DNA from: Archangium lipolyticum
GTDB taxonomy: Bacteria; Myxococcota; Myxococcia; Myxococcales; Myxococcaceae
Assembly: GCF_024623785.1 (NCBI RefSeq)
Contig: NZ_JANKBZ010000001.1
Location: 248,001-312,000, forward strand
Direction of reading: 5' to 3'
Length of the DNA stretch: 64,000 bases
Positions 17,823 through 24,910 of the stretch are shown here, piece by piece. The stretch's first letter is position 1; each line of letters starts with the position of its first letter. The notes beneath the pieces are model-generated. The model saw nothing but the letters and a program-made list of their open reading frames with translations, searched no databases and was not told the origin of the DNA. The translations under genes and the position numbers were made by a program.

Positions 17823-19334
17823 ATGAGCGGCCTCGTCTTCGAAGCCAGAGCCCGTGCGCCAGTGAGTGCGCCCGAGCGTGCGGACATCGCCTGTTTCGTG
17901 GGCTTCATCCGCCGCTCCAGCGCGCCCATCTCTCCGGAGATCCGGACATGGCTCCTGGAGAACGGGTGGAGCCAGTCCCCGCTCCTGGAGGACGTGCCAG
18001 CGCCCATCGAGCGCTGGAACGACTTCGACCGGCACTTCGACTGGGAGGGAACGTACCTGGGCGCCGCGGTCCGCTCGTTCTTCGCCCAGGGCGGGCGCAA
18101 GTGCTACGTCATCCGCATGGCCGATCCCTGGCTCGAGGGAGCCGATCGGCCAACCCGCCTCTCCTCGCTGGAGAAGTTGCTCCCCGGCACCGGGAAGCTA
18201 TTTCGCGCCTCGCCCATCGACCGGAGCACCTGGCATGGGGCGGCGCACCTCTTCGGCCTGCCGGATGTGTCGTTCCTCTGCCTGCCGGACCTCGCCGCCG
18301 CGGTCGCGATGGATGGCAAGCCCCTGCCTCCTCCCATCGAGCCTCCGCGGCCCCCGGAGGTCTTCGTCGAATGTACCCAGGAGCTCCCGGCGCCCCTGGA
18401 CTCATTCTTCTCCACGCGGACCGCGCCCCGGTGTGACCAGGAGGGATACGGCGCCTGGGCTCGATTCCTGGAGAGGGTGAAGGAGCTGCTGAGCAGCCGC
18501 TATCTGCGTGATGTACAGCTCGTGGCGGCCCTGCCCCTCCCCTACCCGGGTACGAGCGAGCGCGCCGGCACGCACACGTCCTTCACCGAGGAGCTCACCG
18601 AGGACAACCCCTACGCCTTCCTGCTCGCCCACGAGCACTTCGCGCGGTTCCAGAGCGCCTTCGTGCAGCTCGTCTACCCGTGGGTCCGCACGCCCGGCTC
18701 GGCCCTGTTGCCCGAGGAGCTCGAGAGCCCCGACGGTCTGCTAGCCGGCGTGCTCGCCCGCAACGCGCTCCTGAGAGGCTCGTTCCGGAGCGTGATGAAC
18801 CTGGGCCTGGCGGACGTCCACGAGCTCTTTCCCGTTCTCGGCCGGGGCACGCTCTCCATGCCCCCTTCCGTGAACGGCGGACAGGCCGTGCGCCCCCTGC
18901 CGGAACGGGTGTCCGTGCTCGGACCGACTCCCGGCGGGCTCCGCGTCCTCTCCGACGTCACCACCAGCCCCCTCGAGAGCTGGCGGCAGGGCGGAGTGAA
19001 CCGGCTGTTCTCCGTGCTCATCCGCGCCCTCCGGCGGGCGGGCCACAACGTCCTGTTCGAGCCCTCCCATGAGCGCACCTGGCGCGACCTGACGCAGCGG
19101 ATCGAGTTCGTCCTCGTCCGGCTCTGGGAGGCGGGTGCCCTGCGCGGAACGACCGCGCGCGAGGCATTCCAGGTCCGCTGCGACCGGACCACGATGACGC
19201 AGGATGATCTGGATGCCGGCAGGCTGGTGGCGGAGGTGGTGTTCGACGCCGCGGCGGCCATCGAGCGCATCCATGTCGTCCTGACCCTGGTCGAGGGCGG
19301 CCCCATCTCGCTGCGGATGGAGGAAGAGCCATGA
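17823..19334 (+). CDS. Contractile sheath protein, short divergent form
   Basis: 503 residues. The C-terminal core FQVRCDRTTMTQDDLDAGRL matches the first sheath, and TYLGAAVRSFFAQGGRKCYV matches its N-terminal core. The large central insertion of the first sheath is absent and the N-terminus lacks the YLAPAVYVEE signature. Afp-type loci usually have two or three sheath genes of different size, with the variant at the baseplate collar or cap. It overlaps the next tube gene by four bases (ATGA). Confidence 0.88.
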   Translation: MSGLVFEARARAPVSAPERADIACFVGFIRRSSAPISPEIRTWLLENGWSQSPLLEDVPAPIERWNDFDRHFDWEGTYLGAAVRSFFAQGGRKCYVIRMADPWLEGADRPTRLSSLEKLLPGTGKLFRASPIDRSTWHGAAHLFGLPDVSFLCLPDLAAAVAMDGKPLPPPIEPPRPPEVFVECTQELPAPLDSFFSTRTAPRCDQEGYGAWARFLERVKELLSSRYLRDVQLVAALPLPYPGTSERAGTHTSFTEELTEDNPYAFLLAHEHFARFQSAFVQLVYPWVRTPGSALLPEELESPDGLLAGVLARNALLRGSFRSVMNLGLADVHELFPVLGRGTLSMPPSVNGGQAVRPLPERVSVLGPTPGGLRVLSDVTTSPLESWRQGGVNRLFSVLIRALRRAGHNVLFEPSHERTWRDLTQRIEFVLVRLWEAGALRGTTAREAFQVRCDRTTMTQDDLDAGRLVAEVVFDAAAAIERIHVVLTLVEGGPISLRMEEEP

Positions 19335-19843
19335 GCCAGCCGATCGATCCGCTCTTCACGTTCCAATTCGAGCTCGCCTTCCAGGATGAGCCGCTCGCGG
19401 GAAGCGAGGGGACGCAGACCCCTTCCCTCGCGGGTGCCTTCTCCGAGTGCACGGGCCTGGAGGCCACCATGGAGCCCAAGGTCATCAAGGCCGGCGGGTA
19501 CAACTACGGGGCCCATCAACGGGTGGGGCCGGTGACGTTCGCGACGGTGGTGCTCAAGCGTGGCATCTCCCGCGATGGCAGGCTCTTCCAGTGGTTCCAG
19601 CGGGTGGCCACCGGGGATTACGGACACCGCCGCTCGGTGCAGATCCATCTCAAGCGGTGGGTCAACTCCGCTTCCAGGGAGAATCCCGTGATGAAGCAGG
19701 AGATCGTGCTCACGTGGAGGCTGGATCGGGCGCTCCCCATCAAGTTCAAGGCGGCGGACTTCAACGCCCGGGGGACCGAGGTGGGCATCGAGGAGCTGCA
19801 CCTCGCCCACGAAGGGCTGACCCTCGATACGAAGGCGGGATGA
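19331..19843 (+). CDS. Inner tube protein 2 (Afp5-like)
   Basis: 170 residues, conserved phage tail region family. FTFQFELAFQDEPLAGS, then FSECTGLEATMEPKVIKAGG and TVVLKRGISRDGRLFQWF, correspond to the tube fold. It differs clearly from tube 1 and probably forms the first tube ring(s) on the baseplate hub, as in Afp5 or PVC5. ATG overlaps the stop of the short sheath gene. Confidence 0.9.
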   Translation: MSQPIDPLFTFQFELAFQDEPLAGSEGTQTPSLAGAFSECTGLEATMEPKVIKAGGYNYGAHQRVGPVTFATVVLKRGISRDGRLFQWFQRVATGDYGHRRSVQIHLKRWVNSASRENPVMKQEIVLTWRLDRALPIKFKAADFNARGTEVGIEELHLAHEGLTLDTKAG

Positions 19844-19847
19844 CACG

Positions 19848-20888
19848 ATGATCACTCCGAAACCCGTGCCAAAGCCCGAGCCCGCGAAGCTCCTGGTCCA
19901 GGGCAGGAAGCCGATCGTGGCCCACTTCAACCCGGCCACGCTGCGGCTCACCCTGACGACCAAGCTCGGCCTGGGCAAGAAGGGCACGAAGAACGAAGGC
20001 CAGCAGGTGGTCAACGAGGGCTCGGCGAAGCTCTCGGTGGAGCTCATCTTCGACACGACGGACACGCACAAGAACGTGTGTGACCAGACCGTGGAGGTCG
20101 CGCGCCTGCTGGGCGAGAAGGAGCGGCCACCTCCGCAGACCACGTTCGACTGGGGTGCCTTCGCCTTCACCGGCATCGTGGATTCCTACCAGGAAACCCT
20201 CGACTTCTTCTCGGTGGAGGGTGTTCCGCTGCGCTCCACGGTCTCCATCACGATGACGAAGACCAAGGACATCTTCTCGCGCGGCAAACCCACGCAGGAT
20301 GGCGTCGGCTGGAGTGGCGGTGAGAGCGGTGGTGGAGGTGGCGGCGGGAGCGCCAATCAGGCGGCCCAGGTCGAAGCCCCTCCGACAGGAGGCTCCACCA
20401 CGGTGACCGCCACGCAAGCGGGCGCTCCCGCGGCCGGGCGAGCCATCGCGGCCATGAACGGCGAGGAGAGCATGCGCTTTCCGCGCGCGCCCACGCTCAC
20501 CGTGGATGCCTCGGTGCCGCTCGCGCCTCCCGCGGCCTTCACGGTCCCGGGAGCGAGCCTCGCCGCCAACGCGAGTCTTGGCGCGAGTCTTGGCGCGGGC
20601 CTCGGTGCGACCGGAGCCAGCGCTTCCGCGGGCTTCAGCTCGTCGTTCGGTGGTGGCTCCTCCGCGGGCATCCCGGCATCCCAGGGAGCTTTCGCCGGAT
20701 TGAGGGTGAGCGCCCTCGCCTCCGCCCCCACCGCGCGCCTCGACACGAGCCGCCTGGTGCGCAACGTGGAGACCTACACCCATGCCGCGGATGGCGACGC
20801 CGTCTTCGAGCTGGGCGGACGGATGAAGGATCAGGGCTCGAGCCTCGACGAGAGGAAACGGATCCGCATCCGCTTCGAGGAGGAATGA
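19848..20888 (+). CDS. CIS tube-baseplate adaptor (Afp7-like N-terminal domain)
   Basis: 346 residues. Residues 1-145 match the CIS tube protein family (PIVAHFNPATLRLTLTTKLG, then LSVELIFDTTDTHKNV and DWGAFAFTGIVDSYQETLDF). Afp7 proteins bridge tube and hub and usually carry a LysM domain afterwards. Here a Gly/Ser/Ala low-complexity stretch follows (GGGGGGS, then ASLGASLGAGLGATG), and I see no LysM. The last about 50 residues (NVETYTHAADGDAVFELGGR) look like a short folded tail. It lies directly after tube 2. Confidence 0.85.
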   Translation: MITPKPVPKPEPAKLLVQGRKPIVAHFNPATLRLTLTTKLGLGKKGTKNEGQQVVNEGSAKLSVELIFDTTDTHKNVCDQTVEVARLLGEKERPPPQTTFDWGAFAFTGIVDSYQETLDFFSVEGVPLRSTVSITMTKTKDIFSRGKPTQDGVGWSGGESGGGGGGGSANQAAQVEAPPTGGSTTVTATQAGAPAAGRAIAAMNGEESMRFPRAPTLTVDASVPLAPPAAFTVPGASLAANASLGASLGAGLGATGASASAGFSSSFGGGSSAGIPASQGAFAGLRVSALASAPTARLDTSRLVRNVETYTHAADGDAVFELGGRMKDQGSSLDERKRIRIRFEEE

Positions 20889-20891
20889 GCC

Positions 20892-21080
20892 ATGGGAATC
20901 GTCTCGATTGGAGAAGTGGTCGGCAGTGTCGCGGGAGGACCGTCGGAACCGGAGCCGTCTCCGGCGGACGAGACGGGCGCGGAGGGAGCGCAGGCCACCC
21001 CTGACGCCTCCCACGCCGACGCCGTCGAGCGCGAGCTGCGGGTCAGGGCGTGGCGCCGGACGAGGCTCGCCGCGGACTGA
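20892..21080 (+). CDS. Small injection-locus protein, 62 aa
   Basis: 62 residues; GAGGAGG lies 10 bases upstream of ATG 20892 and the gene fits exactly between the Afp7-type and hub genes. The sequence is acidic and disordered at first (EPEPSPADETGAEGAQ), then basic and helical (VERELRVRAWRRTRLAAD). Contractile-injection loci often have a short protein with a basic C-terminal helix at this place, possibly an assembly chaperone or plug. I cannot name a family. Confidence 0.6.
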   Translation: MGIVSIGEVVGSVAGGPSEPEPSPADETGAEGAQATPDASHADAVERELRVRAWRRTRLAAD

Positions 21081-21098
21081 GGATGGAGGACGGGAACG

Positions 21099-22184
21099 AT
21101 GGCTGAACGCGCACTGAGCACATCGCTGGTCTACTCCGCCCACCCCACGGTGCGGATCGACGGCCGTGCTTCCGACAAGGTGAAGGCGCTCCTCCTCTCC
21201 ATGCGCCTCACGGAGTCGGAGGGGGGCATGTCCTCGCTCGAGCTGCGTCTGGAGAACACGGCGCGCTTCGAGGATGGACAGATGGATCTGGCCTTCGAGG
21301 ACGAGTCGATCATCCGGCTGGGGGCCTCCATCGCCATCTACTCCGGTGACGAAGCCGCCCCGCGGGAGATCTTCCGGGGGATCATCACGGGCCTGGAGGC
21401 GAGCTTCGAGGGCGCCGATGTGCCCGAGCTGATCGTGCTCGCGGAGGATGCACTCCAGCGGGCCCGGCTCGCACGGCGCACCAAGGTCTACGACGACCTC
21501 AGCATCGGCGCCCTGGCCCGGGAAGTCGCCGCCCGGTTGAACATGCGCCCCGTCATCTCCGGCTTCTCCGAGAGCCTCGGCACCCAGGTGCAGCTCAACG
21601 AGAGTGACCTGGCCTTCCTGCGGCGCCTGCTCTCCGCCCATGACGGCGACCTGCAGGTGGTGGGAGAGGAGCTCCACGTCGCCCCGCGCAAGGACGTGCG
21701 CCGGGGGGTGGTGGAGCTCGCGCTCTACAGCCAGCTCCACCGCGCACGCGTCATCGTGGACCTGGCCCACCAGGTCACCGGGGTGACGGCCACCGGGTGG
21801 AACGCGATCGCGGGCCGGCGGGTGTCGGGCCTCGGCACCGGAGAGAACCTGGGCCCCGGCTCGGGCCGGCGGGGCGCGAACGTGCTCCGCGACACACTGG
21901 GCGAGCGCACGGAGCACCTCGGGGACGTCCCCGCGACGACCGACGACGAGGCACGGGCCATCGCCACCGCGGCCTTCGATCAGCGCGCCCGCCGTTTCGT
22001 CTGCGTGGAGGGCACCGCCGAGGGCAACCCCGCCCTTCGCGTGGGCACCCACGTCTCCCTCCGGGGAATGGGCCGCCGCTACGACAACACCTACTACGTC
22101 GTGCGCGCCTGCCACCGCTACGACCTGACGCGCGGGTACGAGACCGATTTCGAGGCCGAGTGCGCCTTCCTGGGAGGTCCTTGA
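21099..22184 (+). CDS. Baseplate hub protein, gpD/gp27-like
   Basis: 361 residues of the phage late control gene D family (N-terminal part of Afp8/VgrG). It starts with ALSTSLVYSAHPTVRIDG and continues with LLLSMRLTESEGGMSSLELR, then AREVAARLNMRPVISGF and LNESDLAFLRRLL, the last being the hallmark of gp27/VgrG hubs. In Afp8 the hub and spike are one protein; here the spike is the following, overlapping gene, so the two are split but translationally coupled (TGATG). Confidence 0.9.
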   Translation: MAERALSTSLVYSAHPTVRIDGRASDKVKALLLSMRLTESEGGMSSLELRLENTARFEDGQMDLAFEDESIIRLGASIAIYSGDEAAPREIFRGIITGLEASFEGADVPELIVLAEDALQRARLARRTKVYDDLSIGALAREVAARLNMRPVISGFSESLGTQVQLNESDLAFLRRLLSAHDGDLQVVGEELHVAPRKDVRRGVVELALYSQLHRARVIVDLAHQVTGVTATGWNAIAGRRVSGLGTGENLGPGSGRRGANVLRDTLGERTEHLGDVPATTDDEARAIATAAFDQRARRFVCVEGTAEGNPALRVGTHVSLRGMGRRYDNTYYVVRACHRYDLTRGYETDFEAECAFLGGP

Positions 22185-22888
22185 TGCAGCCCCTGCCCGT
22201 TCCACCGCCGCTGCCCCGCCTCGGAGGCATGCATGGCACCTACCTCGGCCGCGTCATCTCCGTGAATGATCCAGAGGATCTCGCTCGCGTGCAGGTCCGC
22301 CTGGTGAGCACGCCCGAGGACACGGGGGATGCGGATGCCACCCTCTGGGCCCGTGTCGCCGTCCCCTTCGCCGGTGCAGGGCGTGGCGCCTTCCTGCTGC
22401 CCGACGTCGAGGACGAGGTGGCCCTCGTCTTCGTCAATGGAGATCCCCGCCAGCCGCTCGTGGTCGGCGGGCTCTGGAATGGCTCCGCCCGTCCTCCCGA
22501 GACGCTCGGCGGCGGCAAGCAGCGCGTGGACCGCTACACGCTCGTGAGCGCGCAGGGCAGCCGCATCGCCATCGTCGAGGAGACGCAGGGACAGGCGACC
22601 CTCACCCTGTCCACGCCCGGTGGCCAGGACGTCACCCTCACCCAGTCCGAGGGAGGCAAGCTCGTCCTCAAGGCCGCCGGCAACACGGTCACCCTGGACA
22701 CGAAGGGTGTCACGGTGGAGACGCCCCTGTCCGTCAAGGTCTCCGCCAGCCGTGTCGAGGTGAGCGCCGCGCAGGTCCAGGTCAACGCGGCCATGTCCAC
22801 CTTCGCCGGCATCGTCAAGTGCGACGTCCTCCAGGCCACCACCGTCGTGGCCGCGACCTACACGCCTGGAGCTGGAAACGTATGGTAG
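22184..22888 (+). CDS. Spike protein, gpV/gp5-like
   Basis: 234 residues. An OB-fold (GTYLGRVISVNDPEDLARVQ, then WARVAVPFAGAGRGAFLLP and GDPRQPLVVGGLWNG) is typical of baseplate assembly protein V. The C-terminal half is a regular VxV beta-repeat (SVKVSASRVEVSAAQVQVNA) that should form the triple-stranded needle. No lysozyme domain is present. ATG 22184 overlaps the hub stop, and its own stop overlaps the next ATG. No separate PAAR tip gene is visible in the locus. Confidence 0.9.
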   Translation: MQPLPVPPPLPRLGGMHGTYLGRVISVNDPEDLARVQVRLVSTPEDTGDADATLWARVAVPFAGAGRGAFLLPDVEDEVALVFVNGDPRQPLVVGGLWNGSARPPETLGGGKQRVDRYTLVSAQGSRIAIVEETQGQATLTLSTPGGQDVTLTQSEGGKLVLKAAGNTVTLDTKGVTVETPLSVKVSASRVEVSAAQVQVNAAMSTFAGIVKCDVLQATTVVAATYTPGAGNVW

Positions 22889-24495
22889 GCGACCACCCGA
22901 TCCTCTTCCGCGGTCTCGACTTCGACAAGGGCAGCGGCCGGCCGATGCCGGTGCAGGACAAGCGTCCGGTGCTCGTGGAGCGCACCGACGAGGACTTCAT
23001 CTCGGCGTTCCTCGGGGAGCTGGGCAGCGACGAGGGCCGCAAGCTCCTGGCCGGTACGGTGCGCAACGCGGGGCAGCGCGTGCAGGGGCTCAAGCTGTAC
23101 CAGCCCGTGCACCGCTCCTTCCACCTCGCCGTCTTCGAGGCCGCGTGCGACGTCTTCGGTGAGCCGCGGCTCGATCCCGCGAAGATCGAGAGCACCGGGC
23201 TGGTGGTCCGGCGGATCAACCCCCAGACGAAGAAGACCGAGGGGTGGATGAAGCTGCGCGGTGAGGTGCACGGCTGGGTGCCCCTGGAGGATGCGCGCGA
23301 GCTCGATCGGGATCCCGATCCGGCGCGCCGGGGTGCCGCCTTCCCCGTGGGCCCGCCCCAGCTCAACGCCCTGGTGGAGAACGCGCTCGGGGCATCTCCT
23401 CCCTACGAGGAGAGCGTCTCCCTGCTCTTCGTGGCACCGCCACACGTCTGCGCCGCCGCGCAGCGCACCGTCCTGTACGGCCTGGTGCCCGTCGCCAGCT
23501 CCGAGGCCGTCTCCAACAAGGCGGCCCAGCCCCACCGGTACGACGAGCAGGAGCTGCGCGAGCTCCTGGCGCCCTACTTCTCGGATGCCGTGGGCGTGGA
23601 GCTGATGAAGGAGCTCACCGGCAAGCGCTACTCGTTCCACTACGCGGACGAGATCAACGCGGACATGGAGATCCCCGCCGCGAAGCGCCCGCTGGCCGAG
23701 AAGCAGCTCGACCAGTTCGTCGCGATGCTGCGCAAGCTGATCAGCATCTTCAACGCCTTCGATCCGAAGGAGGGCCTGCTCCCGGCCCTCAACCGGCTCC
23801 GGCTCGACTACGGCGGTACGAGCCGCCCCATGGGCACGGCGCTCGCGGAGGCCGCCGAGGTCTTCGTGCTCGAGCATTCGGACAAGGCCGACAGAAACAA
23901 GAAGACCTTCCTCATGCCCAGGAGCTGGCCACGCCTGTCGAAGGCCGACGTCGCCGACCTCGTGCGCGCCGCCTCCTCCGCTTCCCTCAACCGGCTCCAG
24001 AAGCTCCTGCCGCAGCGGGGACGCTTCGACAACGCCGATGCCCTCTACGAGGTGCGTGGATTCATCCGCGTCCGGCGCGACGACGGCTGCCCGCCCGCCA
24101 TCGTCTGGAGCACGCCCAGTCCGCCCTTCGAGATCGCCCCCTGGTTCGAGAACGGCAGGCTTCCTCCCGTGCAGGTCGCCCTGCCTCCCGTCACCCGGAA
24201 GAGCGTCCGCTCGTTGCTGCCCAACGTCACATTCCAGGTGCCTCGCAACGTCTTCGACCTGCTCTCGATCAACAAGCCCAAGGACTTCCTCGAGGAGAAA
24301 GCGAAGACAGGAGATGGCGACGGGGTGGATTGGATCTGCGGATTCAACATCCCGATCATCACGCTCTGCGCCTTCATCGTGCTGAGCATCTTCCTGGCCC
24401 TGCTGAACATCATCTTCTGGTGGCTGCCCTTCATCAAAATCTGCATCCCACTGCCCCGCTCAATGCCACGCCCTCCCCAGATCCGGACTCCGTGA
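22882..24495 (+). CDS. Injection-locus protein with C-terminal membrane segment
   Basis: 537 residues; ATG 22882 overlaps the spike gene stop. The N-terminal part has VQGLKLYQPVHRSFHLAVFE and GWVPLEDA, a pattern I recall from other contractile-injection and phage-like loci (a conserved protein of unknown role). Residues of about 491-524 form a long hydrophobic stretch (IITLCAFIVLSIFLALLNI) followed by IFWWLPF and a basic Pro-rich end. The segment is long enough for one or two membrane helices. It could anchor the particle or its pre-assembly complex to the cytoplasmic membrane, or be a hydrophobic tail buried in the baseplate. Confidence 0.65.
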   Translation: MVGDHPILFRGLDFDKGSGRPMPVQDKRPVLVERTDEDFISAFLGELGSDEGRKLLAGTVRNAGQRVQGLKLYQPVHRSFHLAVFEAACDVFGEPRLDPAKIESTGLVVRRINPQTKKTEGWMKLRGEVHGWVPLEDARELDRDPDPARRGAAFPVGPPQLNALVENALGASPPYEESVSLLFVAPPHVCAAAQRTVLYGLVPVASSEAVSNKAAQPHRYDEQELRELLAPYFSDAVGVELMKELTGKRYSFHYADEINADMEIPAAKRPLAEKQLDQFVAMLRKLISIFNAFDPKEGLLPALNRLRLDYGGTSRPMGTALAEAAEVFVLEHSDKADRNKKTFLMPRSWPRLSKADVADLVRAASSASLNRLQKLLPQRGRFDNADALYEVRGFIRVRRDDGCPPAIVWSTPSPPFEIAPWFENGRLPPVQVALPPVTRKSVRSLLPNVTFQVPRNVFDLLSINKPKDFLEEKAKTGDGDGVDWICGFNIPIITLCAFIVLSIFLALLNIIFWWLPFIKICIPLPRSMPRPPQIRTP

Positions 24496-24516
24496 GGCGG
24501 CTTGGAGACGCACGTC

Positions 24517-24909
24517 ATGACGAATCCCGCACGACCCCTGGTGGGCTTCCCGCTCCTGCCCGTTCCCGACGAGCGCGGGGAGCTTCACTTCCCGACGCTC
24601 GAGACGAGCGTGCGCCAATCCATCGAGGTCATCCTGCGCACCCGCCCGCGCGAGCAGCTCATGCGCCCCGAGTTCGGCGCGGGCCTGGAGAACTTCATCG
24701 GAGAGCCCAACGTGCTGGGGACGCGCCGGCGCATCCGCGACCTGGTGGCGGAGTCCCTGTCCCGCTGGGAGCCACGCGTCGACGTGGAGCGCATCGACGT
24801 GCTGGAGGCCGATGACGCGCCCTCTCATGTCCGGGTGGAGCTCGTCTACCGGCTGCGCCGGACGGGCGCGATCCAAGGCCTCGGGCTGACGCTGGATCTC
24901 GGAGCCTAG
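24517..24909 (+). CDS. Baseplate wedge protein, gp25/gpW-like (Afp9)
   Basis: 130 residues. VRQSIEVILRTRPREQLMRP followed by EFGAGLENFIGEPN is the signature of the gp25 family, a wedge component that nucleates sheath polymerisation. The EPR-like triad typical of gp25 is approximated by RPEFG. ATG 24517 has GGAG 9 bases upstream; an in-frame TTG at 24502 is less likely. It is followed at once by the gpJ-like gene. Confidence 0.92.
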   Translation: MTNPARPLVGFPLLPVPDERGELHFPTLETSVRQSIEVILRTRPREQLMRPEFGAGLENFIGEPNVLGTRRRIRDLVAESLSRWEPRVDVERIDVLEADDAPSHVRVELVYRLRRTGAIQGLGLTLDLGA

Positions 24910-24910
24910 G

